Of a stretch of DNA of 5,082 nucleotides, positions 1-5,082 are shown one piece after another. Positions within the stretch are counted from its first letter, which is position 1. Each line of letters starts with the position of its first letter. Both the position numbers and the translations under genes were made by a program. Under the pieces are notes generated by a model, which was not told where the DNA came from, did not search any database, and saw only the letters and a program-made list of their open reading frames with translations. This DNA comes from Candidatus Latescibacterota bacterium (GTDB taxonomy: Bacteria > Latescibacterota > UBA2968 > UBA8231): NCBI GenBank assembly GCA_022827165.1, contig JAJDTN010000057.1, positions 1 through 5,082 on the forward strand, read 5' to 3'.

Positions 1-430
1 CGTGGGCCGAGACCGAGCCGTTGTTGATGATGCGGCCGCCGCGGGGATCCTGGTCCTTCATGATGCGGAAGGCCTCCTGGGTGCACACGAAGGCCCCCGT
101 GAGATTTACGTCGACCACCGCCGTCCACTGCTCGTAGCTCAACTCCTCCAGGGGCACGGCGGGGGCGCCGATGCCGGCGTTGTTGAACAGCAGGTCGAGG
201 CGGCCGAAGGCCTCCTTCGCGCGGGCGAAGAGGTCCCGGATCGAGGCGGGGTCGCTCACGTCCGTGGGTACGGCGAGGGCCTCGCCGGCGGCCTCGGAGG
301 CGGTCTCCTCCAGCACCTCGGCCCGGCGCCCCGCCAGGACCACCGCGTACCCCTCCTCCGCCAGGGCGAGGGCCGACGCCCTGCCGATGCCGGAGCCGCC
401 GCCCGTGATCAGTGCCACCTTCTCGGCCAT
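1..430 (-). CDS. Short-chain dehydrogenase/reductase (SDR), 3' end outside window
   Basis: N-terminal 143 residues of a classical SDR, a cytoplasmic NAD(P)(H)-dependent oxidoreductase that interconverts an alcohol and a carbonyl. The reading is direct from the reverse strand. The cofactor loop TGGGSGIG is at residues 9-16, and AGRR follows beta-2 (33-36); basic residues there usually mean NADP(H) preference. An acidic residue in TDVSD (D57) fits the adenine-binding site. NNAG is at 83-86, the tetrad Asn is N109 (in VNLTG), and the catalytic Ser is probably S139 in NNGSVSA. The YxxxK motif would lie beyond the window edge. The ATG at 428-430 is preceded by AAGGAA (437-442) with a 6-nt spacer, a good ribosome site. 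The gene is 252 bp beyond the PcfJ-like gene on the same strand, but an apparent promoter and a hairpin lie between them, so it is probably a separate transcription unit. The substrate cannot be deduced. Family assignment is very secure. Confidence 0.95.
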   Translation of the reverse strand, partial: MAEKVALITGGGSGIGRASALALAEEGYAVVLAGRRAEVLEETASEAAGEALAVPTDVSDPASIRDLFARAKEAFGRLDLLFNNAGIGAPAVPLEELSYEQWTAVVDVNLTGAFVCTQEAFRIMKDQDPRGGRIINNGSVSAH

Positions 431-449
431 CGCTGGTTCCTTTTCTGAG

Positions 450-463
450 GGTTGCGCGCAACC
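450..463. promoter_or_regulatory. Perfect 14-bp palindrome, candidate operator of the SDR gene
   Basis: GGTTGCGCGCAACC is a perfect inverted repeat with two 7-bp arms and no spacer. It lies between the candidate -10 element and the SDR ribosome site, 20 bp upstream of the ATG. A dimeric helix-turn-helix repressor bound here would block initiation or early elongation. The central CG and the symmetric TTGCG/CGCAA arms resemble LacI/GntR-type operators in general form, but no specific regulator can be named and no regulator of those types is encoded in the window. It could also act as a small hairpin in the leader RNA. Confidence 0.4.
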
Positions 464-479
464 TGGGATCGGGTGGCCG

Positions 480-509
480 AACTTGGGACGCCGGGGAGGC
501 CCGTGTCAA
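480..509 (-). promoter_or_regulatory. Candidate sigma-70 type promoter for the SDR gene
   Basis: On the minus strand a perfect -35 hexamer TTGACA (504-509) is followed after 18 bases by CAAGTT (480-485). The latter keeps the A at -10 position 2 and the T at position 6 but is otherwise weak. Transcription would begin near 473 and give a leader of roughly 40 nt before the SDR ATG, which includes the palindrome at 450-463 and the ribosome site. Position and orientation are sensible. The weak -10 element and the unknown promoter preferences of this organism limit confidence. Confidence 0.45.
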
Positions 510-651
510 CGCGCCGCCCTTCCGCGTCGACGGGCTCGGCAGAGGCGGCGCAGTCCCTCGCGGCCAGTCCAGGGTCGGCAGCAAGCCATCGGACCAGGAG
601 GTGGGGCATCCCGTCCGGGCGGAGCGGCGCAGCCGGGCACGGCGCCTGCGG

Positions 652-675
652 CGCGGGAGAGCGTCTCCCCCCGCG
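652..675 (-). terminator. GC-rich hairpin just after the PcfJ-like gene, possible terminator
   Basis: The segment contains GGGAGA (655-660) and TCTCCC (664-669) around a 3-nt loop. Three further pairs, CGC (652-654) with GCG (673-675), close the stem across a CCC bulge. It starts 7 bp beyond the TGA (683-685) of the PcfJ-like gene in the direction of transcription, the usual place for a terminator. No T-run follows on the minus strand, so it is not a canonical intrinsic terminator. It may stabilise the 3' end or may simply reflect high GC. Confidence 0.3.
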
Positions 676-682
676 GGCCGTG

Positions 683-2227
683 TCAGGAAGTGCGCCGCAG
701 CCGCTCGCGGTCGATCCACACCCGCAGCACGTGATCGGACCGGCTCAGCAGGTCGAGGTATCCCGCCTGGGCGGCGCGGCGCAGGCGGGCGCTGTTCGGC
801 CGGCGGTTGGGGAGGGCGTTGTACTTGCCCCGGGCCTGGGTCACCGCGCGCTGGTGCAGGTCGACGGCCACGGTGAGCACGTTCTCCCGCTCATCGGCGC
901 CATCGCGCCGGGCGCAGATCGACCAGATCGAGGTCTCGCCGTCGGCGCACTGATCGGAGTAGGAGACGACGCAGTGGTTCAGGGCCGTGCCCTCGGCGGC
1001 CAGCTCCCAGCTTGACACCAGCTCCTGCACGGTCCAGCGGACCTTGCCCAGCTCCTCGGTCTGGTCCTCCAGCTCGAAGGGGCGGATGCCGCTCGGCTGC
1101 CAGGTCTGGAACTGGACGTAGCGCTCCCGGTTCAGGTCGCCGTGCCAGGCCTCGACCTGGCGCAGCAGCTTGGTGGCGCTGCGCCCCTTCATGGTGAATC
1201 CGGGCTGCGGCGGGGGGCCTTCCTCCACGCCCCCGCCTTCGCGCACGATCCGGCGCGGCGCGTACTTCATGTTGTGGACATAGTCGACGACGGGACCGGC
1301 CCAGCTCGGGTCCATCATGGCGTTGTTCACCAGGAACAGCACCACCGAGCTCCAGAACTCGTCGTTCTCGAAGCGGCGCCCGAGGCGGGTGCGCAGGATG
1401 GCCCGGGCCAGCCGCTCGTCGCCCCCCATGCCGATCACCTGGGCCCACCTCAGGTTGGTCATCAACGCGGCGTTGTGAGGGGCCCGCAGGAAGACGTGGG
1501 CCATCCGCTTCGTCAGGCGGACCGGCGTGTCGGCCCTGCGGATGCTGCCGCCCTGGGCGACGGTGATCCACCAGCCCTGCTGCCGCCGGCCGACTTCCGG
1601 GTCGACCTCGAACCACGCCGAGTCCATGAACCGCGGCACCTCGTAGCGGGCCAGCAGATGGCGCGCCAGGGAGCGGAAGAGGGGGCCGTGGTTCGATGGG
1701 CAGTGGCGGGGCTCGGGCTCCCACGTGGCGGGGGGACGCAACCACTCGGCGTGCCGGGCGGCGAGCATCACCAGCCCCCACCCGAGCCTGGGGTGGCGCC
1801 CGGAACGGCTGATCAGGCGCCGGTGCAGGACGTCGGCGTAGCCGTCGTACTGGAGCAGGAGGGCCCGCAGGGCTCGGAGCGTCCCGGCGTCGAGGTCGAT
1901 CCCCGCCGCCGAGACCGGCGCTCCCAGGCGCCTGGCCCCCGCGGCGTCGAGGCGCGGCGTCACCAGCCGCTCGATGATCTCCCGCCGCCGCTCGGTGTGG
2001 TGCGGCGCCCTCGGGCGCAGGCGCGCCGCTTCCCGCTCCCGGGCGCGCTCGGCGCGGTCCTTGTGCAGGCCGCTGCCGAACCCCGAGCGGTGACACCAGA
2101 GCCGGTAGTTCAGCAGCCCCTCGAAGCCGAGGCCGCGGGCGTGCTCCTCGATGGGAGGCAGTCCGGCGCCGGGAGACGGGGCCGCCGCGCGGGGGCGCGC
2201 CGGCGCGGCTGCCGCAGTCGCCGTCAT
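683..2227 (-). CDS. PcfJ-like domain protein of unknown function
   Basis: A 514-aa soluble-looking protein with no signal peptide or clear membrane segment. Residues 1-25 are Ala/Pro-rich and probably disordered. Residues 30-325 are mostly helical and include PRFMDSAWF (198-206), a GGSIRRADTPVRLTKRMAH stretch (226-244), RWAQVIGMGGDERLARAI (260-277) and FWSSVV (291-296), which I recognise as typical of PcfJ-family proteins. A Gly/Pro linker (331-343) leads to the C-terminal PcfJ signature: AEGTALNHCVVSY (411-423), SIWSIC (433-438), LTVAVD (451-456) and TQARGKYN (463-470). Conserved polar candidates are E412, H418, C419, Y423, Q464, R466 and N470. The family is named after an enterococcal pCF10 conjugative-plasmid gene and, as far as I know, has no established activity. 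The ATG is set by GAGGAG (2233-2238) with a 5-nt spacer and overlaps the upstream sigma gene's stop as ATGA, so the two are translationally coupled. There is no PcfK-like partner or transfer gene here. Family is likely; function is unknown. Confidence 0.8.
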   Translation of the reverse strand: MTATAAAAPARPRAAAPSPGAGLPPIEEHARGLGFEGLLNYRLWCHRSGFGSGLHKDRAERAREREAARLRPRAPHHTERRREIIERLVTPRLDAAGARRLGAPVSAAGIDLDAGTLRALRALLLQYDGYADVLHRRLISRSGRHPRLGWGLVMLAARHAEWLRPPATWEPEPRHCPSNHGPLFRSLARHLLARYEVPRFMDSAWFEVDPEVGRRQQGWWITVAQGGSIRRADTPVRLTKRMAHVFLRAPHNAALMTNLRWAQVIGMGGDERLARAILRTRLGRRFENDEFWSSVVLFLVNNAMMDPSWAGPVVDYVHNMKYAPRRIVREGGGVEEGPPPQPGFTMKGRSATKLLRQVEAWHGDLNRERYVQFQTWQPSGIRPFELEDQTEELGKVRWTVQELVSSWELAAEGTALNHCVVSYSDQCADGETSIWSICARRDGADERENVLTVAVDLHQRAVTQARGKYNALPNRRPNSARLRRAAQAGYLDLLSRSDHVLRVWIDRERLRRTS

Positions 2228-3714
2228 GACCGCTCCTCGGACTCGATCTCCCGGCGCAGGGCCTGCACCTCCTCCGCGGCGGCCAGCTCCGGGAACATCT
2301 GCTCCATCCGGTGCACGAACTCCCTCTTCAGCGCCCTCCGAGCCGGTCCCACCTCGTCGTGCCGCAGGAAGCCCAGCGCCGCGCGCAGGTGCCGCCGGGC
2401 CGCGTCCAAGTCGCCGGCCCGGGCCCGCAGGCCGGCGAGCCAGGCGTGGTTCTGGGACTGGCGCACCGGCAGGTTGTCGACGCTGCGCCAGAAGCTCCAG
2501 TAGACCTCGCCCATCAGCTGCCGCGACCTGTCCTGGAGGGCGGCCATCGCTTCGGGGGTGGTCAGCTCCACGGCCCGCTCGAAGTGGCCGATCGCCGCGG
2601 GCGGGTCGCCGCCCATGGCCCGGGCCACCCCCATCTCCGAGTGCAGGACGCAGGCCAGCCAGGGGTACTCCGGCTCCAGGGCCCGGTAGTGCTCCAGGGC
2701 CTCCGCGGCGAGACCGCGCGCCAGGTGGCGGCGCCCCAGCTCGAGCCGCGCCACGGGCTCGAAGGGACCGCCGCGGACGGCGGCCAGGATCTCCTCGTGC
2801 TCGCGGACCACGTCCTCGGCCGGGGCCAGGACGGAGCGAAGGGCCGCGCGCCGCAGACGGGCCAGGGTGTTCCCGGGCTCGCCCTCCACCACCTCGTCGA
2901 GCAGGGCCAGGGCGCGGTCGTACGCGGCGCGGTCCTCGGCCAGGTCCTCGGCGGTGCGCGTGAAGGTATGGGCCTCGGCCAGCAGCATCGACACCAGGCC
3001 GTCCCGGGGCGCGCGGTCGCGGGCCCTTGCCAGGATCGGCACCGCGGCCCCGTAGCGCACCGCGTGGAACAGCTCCCGGGTGCGCTGCAGCAGCTCGGCC
3101 ACGCCGTCGCCGAACTCCTCGCCGGGCGCCCCGGCCCGAATCGTCTCAGCCAGCATCTCCTCCACCTCCTTCTGCATCTGCCGGCGCGCGCGCCGCAGCC
3201 TCTGGCGCACGGCGGCCTCGGTCAGGCCGAGCTGGGCCGCCATCCGCGGCGTCGGCAGAGCTTCCATGTAGTGCAGCACCAGCACCTCGCGGCTCATCTC
3301 CGGCAGCCGGCCCATGGCCGCCCGCACCATCCGGCGCCGCTCGGCGCGCTCCAGCTCCTCCGCCGGTGAGCCCCGGCCGTCGGGGATCTCGTCCATCCGG
3401 ATCTCCTCCCTGTCCGGCCGCCGCCGCCGCCGCTCGAGCCAGGTGCGGCCCCGGTTGCGGGCGATGGCGCGCAGCCAGGGCCCGAAGGAGGCCGCCTCGT
3501 CGAGACGGCCGAGTCCGTACCAGGCCCTCAGGAAGACCTCCTGGGCCAGGTCGTGGGCGGCGTCGAGGTCGCCCGTGACCGCCGCCGCCGTGGCGAAGAC
3601 CGCCCCCTGGTAGCGTTCCACGAGGCGGCCGAAGGCGAGATCGTCGCCGCCGCGCGCCGCCTCGATCCAGGCCGTCTCCTCGTCGATCTCCGTCATCCGG
3701 GCTCCCTCACTCAT
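2224..3714 (-). CDS. ECF-type RNA polymerase sigma factor with long TPR-like C-terminal extension
   Basis: A 496-aa protein, over twice the usual ~180-200 aa of an ECF sigma factor. Region sigma-2 spans about residues 24-97, with AHDLAQEVFLRAW (53-65) for core binding and FGPWLRAIARNRGRTWLERR (77-96) for -10 melting and recognition. Sigma-4 spans about 126-185, with GRLPEMSREVLVLHYMEAL (135-153) and the helix-turn-helix MAAQLGLTEAAVRQRLRRAR (158-177) for -35 binding. Residues ~200-496 are helix-rich with TPR-like pairs (e.g. 224-233, 262-281, 324-345, 372-383, 422-450), suggesting protein interaction or in-cis control. No anti-sigma gene or zinc-binding anti-sigma motif is adjacent. It is the first gene of a pair with the PcfJ-like gene (4-bp overlap). 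The ATG at 3712-3714 has GGAGG (3719-3723) 4 nt upstream. Met7 (3694-3696) has GGGAG (3702-3706) 5 nt upstream and is a real alternative start; it would remove only six residues. Sigma domain is very secure; exact ECF group is not assigned. Confidence 0.93.
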   Translation of the reverse strand: MSEGARMTEIDEETAWIEAARGGDDLAFGRLVERYQGAVFATAAAVTGDLDAAHDLAQEVFLRAWYGLGRLDEAASFGPWLRAIARNRGRTWLERRRRRPDREEIRMDEIPDGRGSPAEELERAERRRMVRAAMGRLPEMSREVLVLHYMEALPTPRMAAQLGLTEAAVRQRLRRARRQMQKEVEEMLAETIRAGAPGEEFGDGVAELLQRTRELFHAVRYGAAVPILARARDRAPRDGLVSMLLAEAHTFTRTAEDLAEDRAAYDRALALLDEVVEGEPGNTLARLRRAALRSVLAPAEDVVREHEEILAAVRGGPFEPVARLELGRRHLARGLAAEALEHYRALEPEYPWLACVLHSEMGVARAMGGDPPAAIGHFERAVELTTPEAMAALQDRSRQLMGEVYWSFWRSVDNLPVRQSQNHAWLAGLRARAGDLDAARRHLRAALGFLRHDEVGPARRALKREFVHRMEQMFPELAAAEEVQALRREIESEERS

Positions 3715-3800
3715 GACCCCTCCAGCGGCGGTTGCGTGACATCCTTGCGGTCCGCCGGGCCCCTTGCCCGAGCCGGAACAGCGGCCTTTGGTTGTGCCCC
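3715..3800. promoter_or_regulatory. 86-bp divergent intergenic region
   Basis: This gap separates the start of the sigma/PcfJ pair (leftward) from the start of the oxidoreductase/VOC pair (rightward), so both transcription units must start here or nearby. The leftward side has a strong ribosome site (GGAGG, 3719-3723). The rightward side has no recognisable one before 3801. I see no convincing -35/-10 pair for housekeeping sigma on either strand. On the minus strand a TGTCAC sits about 20 bp upstream of the sigma ATG. It resembles -35 elements of some ECF groups, but any matching -10 would fall on the start codon. Confidence 0.45.
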
Positions 3801-4820
3801 ATGGACGCTCCGATCCGCGTCGGCCTCATCCGCTGCGACACCCACGGCGCCTACTACGCCGGGCTCTTCGCCGACCACGATCCCCTGCGCCTGCAACGGC
3901 CCCTGCCGCCGGGCGACTCCGGCCGCCACTCGTGGCAGACGGGGGGCGCCCACTTCTACTTCTACACCAACTACGCCAATCCCGCGGCGATGACCGTGGA
4001 GCGGGTCGACGGCTTCTCCCTGGCCCGGGTGTGGGACGAGGACCGCGACGTGGCCGAGTGCCTGGCCGCGGTCTGCCATGGCCGCCCCCGCGTCTGCAAC
4101 AGCCCGGAGGAGGCCAGCAACGACGTCGACCTCGTCTTCGTGGCCGACTGCAACGGCGACGGCAGCGACCATCTGGAACTGGCCCGCCCCGGGCTTCGCA
4201 AGGGCGTGCCCACCTTCGTCGACAAACCCCTGGCCTTCAGCACCGAGGACGCCCTGAAGATCGTGCAGCTGGCCGAGGGCCACGCGGCGCCCCTGTGCTC
4301 GATCTCGATCCTGCGGGTGCTGCCGGTGGCGGCGCGGTTCCGAGGCCGCCTGCCGGAGGCGGGGCCCCTTCAGTTCGGCACGATCCAGGGGGGCGGCACG
4401 ACCCTGGCCGGACACATCCACGCCGTCAGCCTCGCCCAGCTGCTCTTCGGCGGCGGCGTCAAGGTGGTGCGCTGCATGGGTGAGACCGAGCTGCACACCT
4501 TCCACCTCGACTACGGGGACCGCCCGGACCGGCCCGCCCGGGGCGTCACCGTGAGCTGCGACGTGGGCACCCCCTGGCACTGCGCCTTCCACGCCAGCGC
4601 CTACGGCCCCGGCGGCGCCGTGCACTCGCCGCCCATGAGCGACTTCGACTTCCCCTTCGGCGCTGCCGACATCCTGCGCAAGGTGCGCGGAATGGTGCGC
4701 GCCAACGCCTCGCCGCCGATCCTGCGCGACGCCGTGGAGGCCGTGGCCATCGCCGAGACGGCGCGGCGGGCCCAGGCCAGCGGCGCCGCCGAGGCGGTCC
4801 CGGAGCTGCCGCCCATATGA
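3801..4820 (+). CDS. Gfo/Idh/MocA-family oxidoreductase, divergent
   Basis: A 339-aa cytoplasmic protein of typical family length (~330-390 aa). The family oxidises or reduces sugars, inositols and related compounds with NAD(P)(H). Residues 5-17 (IRVGLIRCDTHGA) form beta-1 and the nucleotide loop, but the usual GxGxxG is replaced by GLIRCDTHG. VDLVFVADCNGDGSDHLELARP (109-130) and GVPTFVDKPLA (135-145) match the second part of the Rossmann fold; DKP (141-143) replaces EKP and keeps the Lys. The C-terminal half has GHIHAVSLAQLLFGG (204-218), where the usual HxxD acid is Ser (S210), and closes with PPILRDAVEAVAIAETARRA (305-324), a typical final helix. The ATG at 3801 is chosen because it starts just before beta-1. 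A TTG at 3732 would add 23 residues without family resemblance. No clear Shine-Dalgarno precedes 3801. It is co-transcribed with the VOC gene (ATGA overlap). The substrate is unknown, and the altered residues raise the chance of non-standard chemistry. Confidence 0.85.
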   Translation: MDAPIRVGLIRCDTHGAYYAGLFADHDPLRLQRPLPPGDSGRHSWQTGGAHFYFYTNYANPAAMTVERVDGFSLARVWDEDRDVAECLAAVCHGRPRVCNSPEEASNDVDLVFVADCNGDGSDHLELARPGLRKGVPTFVDKPLAFSTEDALKIVQLAEGHAAPLCSISILRVLPVAARFRGRLPEAGPLQFGTIQGGGTTLAGHIHAVSLAQLLFGGGVKVVRCMGETELHTFHLDYGDRPDRPARGVTVSCDVGTPWHCAFHASAYGPGGAVHSPPMSDFDFPFGAADILRKVRGMVRANASPPILRDAVEAVAIAETARRAQASGAAEAVPELPPI

Positions 4821-5082
4821 CCCTGAAGGCCTGCCATCACCACGGTTTCACCGTCTCCAGCCTGGAGCGCTCCATCCCCTTCTACCGGGATCTCCTCGGC
4901 CTGGAGCTGCTGCGCGTCTCCGAGCGCCGCAACCTGCCGTCGTACGACCGCATGATCGGCTACGACGACATCGCCCTCGACGTCGCCCTCCTGCGCCACC
5001 CGGTGAACGAGTTCCTGCTGGAGCTGTTCGAGTACGTCAACCCGCCGGGGCAGGTGCGGCCCCTGGCCAACCCCTTCGTCGG
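4817..5082 (+). CDS. VOC (glyoxalase/dioxygenase-fold) family protein, 3' end outside window
   Basis: The ATG at 4817-4819 opens a frame that stays open to the window end (88 full codons). The start HHHGFTVSSLERSIPFYRDL (7-26), with LGLELL (27-32), is the classic first beta-alpha-beta-beta-beta module of the vicinal oxygen chelate fold. H8 is the expected first metal ligand, and E69 in FLLELFEYVNPPG (66-78) is the expected acidic ligand of the same module. This opening is shared by methylmalonyl-CoA epimerases, glyoxalase I and ring-cleaving or isomerising relatives, so the reaction cannot be fixed from this half. The start overlaps the oxidoreductase stop as ATGA; only a weak GGAG (4802-4805) lies 11 nt upstream, so translation probably depends on coupling. 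Pairing with a Gfo/Idh/MocA enzyme suggests a shared small-molecule catabolic route. Confidence 0.9.
   Translation, partial: MTLKACHHHGFTVSSLERSIPFYRDLLGLELLRVSERRNLPSYDRMIGYDDIALDVALLRHPVNEFLLELFEYVNPPGQVRPLANPFV

Noticed and set aside
2..448. Plus-strand frame over the SDR region
   Set aside because: The minus strand encodes unmistakable SDR motifs ([17 protein letters not shown]) over the same bases.
409..609. 66-codon minus-strand frame between the PcfJ-like and SDR genes
   Set aside because: It overlaps the SDR start in another frame, covers the candidate promoter and palindrome, and has no ribosome site or domain character that I can see.
891..2096. 401-codon minus-strand frame inside the PcfJ-like gene
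   Set aside because: Same strand but a different frame from the PcfJ-like gene; its composition is dominated by Arg, Pro, Gly and Ala and it has no recognisable motif.
1142..2503. Long plus-strand open frame (453 codons) across the PcfJ-like gene and into the sigma gene
   Set aside because: It is antisense to two genes with clear family signatures, its translation is Pro/Gly/Arg/Ala/His-rich without domain character, and such open antisense frames are expected at this GC content.
683..3714. Reading the PcfJ-like gene as evidence of an integrated conjugative element
   Set aside because: No relaxase, coupling protein, integrase, PcfK, att-like repeat or tRNA junction is present, and base composition and codon style match the neighbours.
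3732..3800. TTG start giving a 23-residue N-terminal extension of the oxidoreductase
   Set aside because: There is no ribosome site before it, the added residues do not look like part of the fold or a convincing signal peptide, and family members normally begin just before the first beta strand.
3775..3800. GGAAC as a classic ECF -35 element for the oxidoreductase gene
   Set aside because: No matching -10 such as CGTC occurs 16-17 bp downstream, and any start site would fall inside the coding region.
3711..4625. 304-codon minus-strand frame opposite the oxidoreductase gene
   Set aside because: It mirrors codons of the Gfo/Idh/MocA gene, is Val/Ala/Gly/His-rich, and shows no family signature.

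Overview
This is a high-GC, densely coding bacterial window with five genes: two partial genes cut by the window edges and three complete ones. There is no RNA gene, CRISPR array, insertion sequence or obvious phage or plasmid hallmark. High GC, a sigma factor with a long TPR-like tail, a divergent Gfo/Idh/MocA oxidoreductase and VOC and SDR enzymes together suggest an environmental heterotroph from a group such as Planctomycetota, Gemmatimonadota or an uncultured candidate phylum. That placement is inference; no marker gene is present.

Layout. (1) 1-430, minus strand: the N-terminal 143 residues of a classical short-chain dehydrogenase/reductase. Its upstream region holds a consensus TTGACA -35 candidate and a perfect 14-bp palindrome placed like an operator. 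(2) 431-682: intergenic, containing those sites plus a hairpin just after the next gene's stop. (3) 683-2227, minus: a 514-aa PcfJ-like protein of unknown function. (4) 2224-3714, minus: a 496-aa ECF-type sigma factor whose last ~300 residues look like helical/TPR repeats. Genes 4 and 3 are transcribed in that order and overlap by 4 bp (ATGA), so they form a translationally coupled pair. (5) 3715-3800: short divergent promoter region. (6) 3801-4820, plus: a 339-aa Gfo/Idh/MocA-like oxidoreductase with a non-standard dinucleotide-binding loop. (7) 4817-5082, plus: the N-terminal 88 residues of a VOC (glyoxalase-fold) protein, again overlapping by ATGA.

How the parts may work together. The oxidoreductase and VOC genes form one small catabolic-type operon. 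The SDR may serve related chemistry, but it is on the other strand with its own apparent control region. Between them sits the sigma/PcfJ cassette, the most interesting part of the window: an ECF sigma factor with a built-in C-terminal extension and no adjacent anti-sigma factor, coupled to a chromosomal PcfJ-family protein away from any visible conjugation gene. This may be a self-contained regulatory module whose role I cannot assign.
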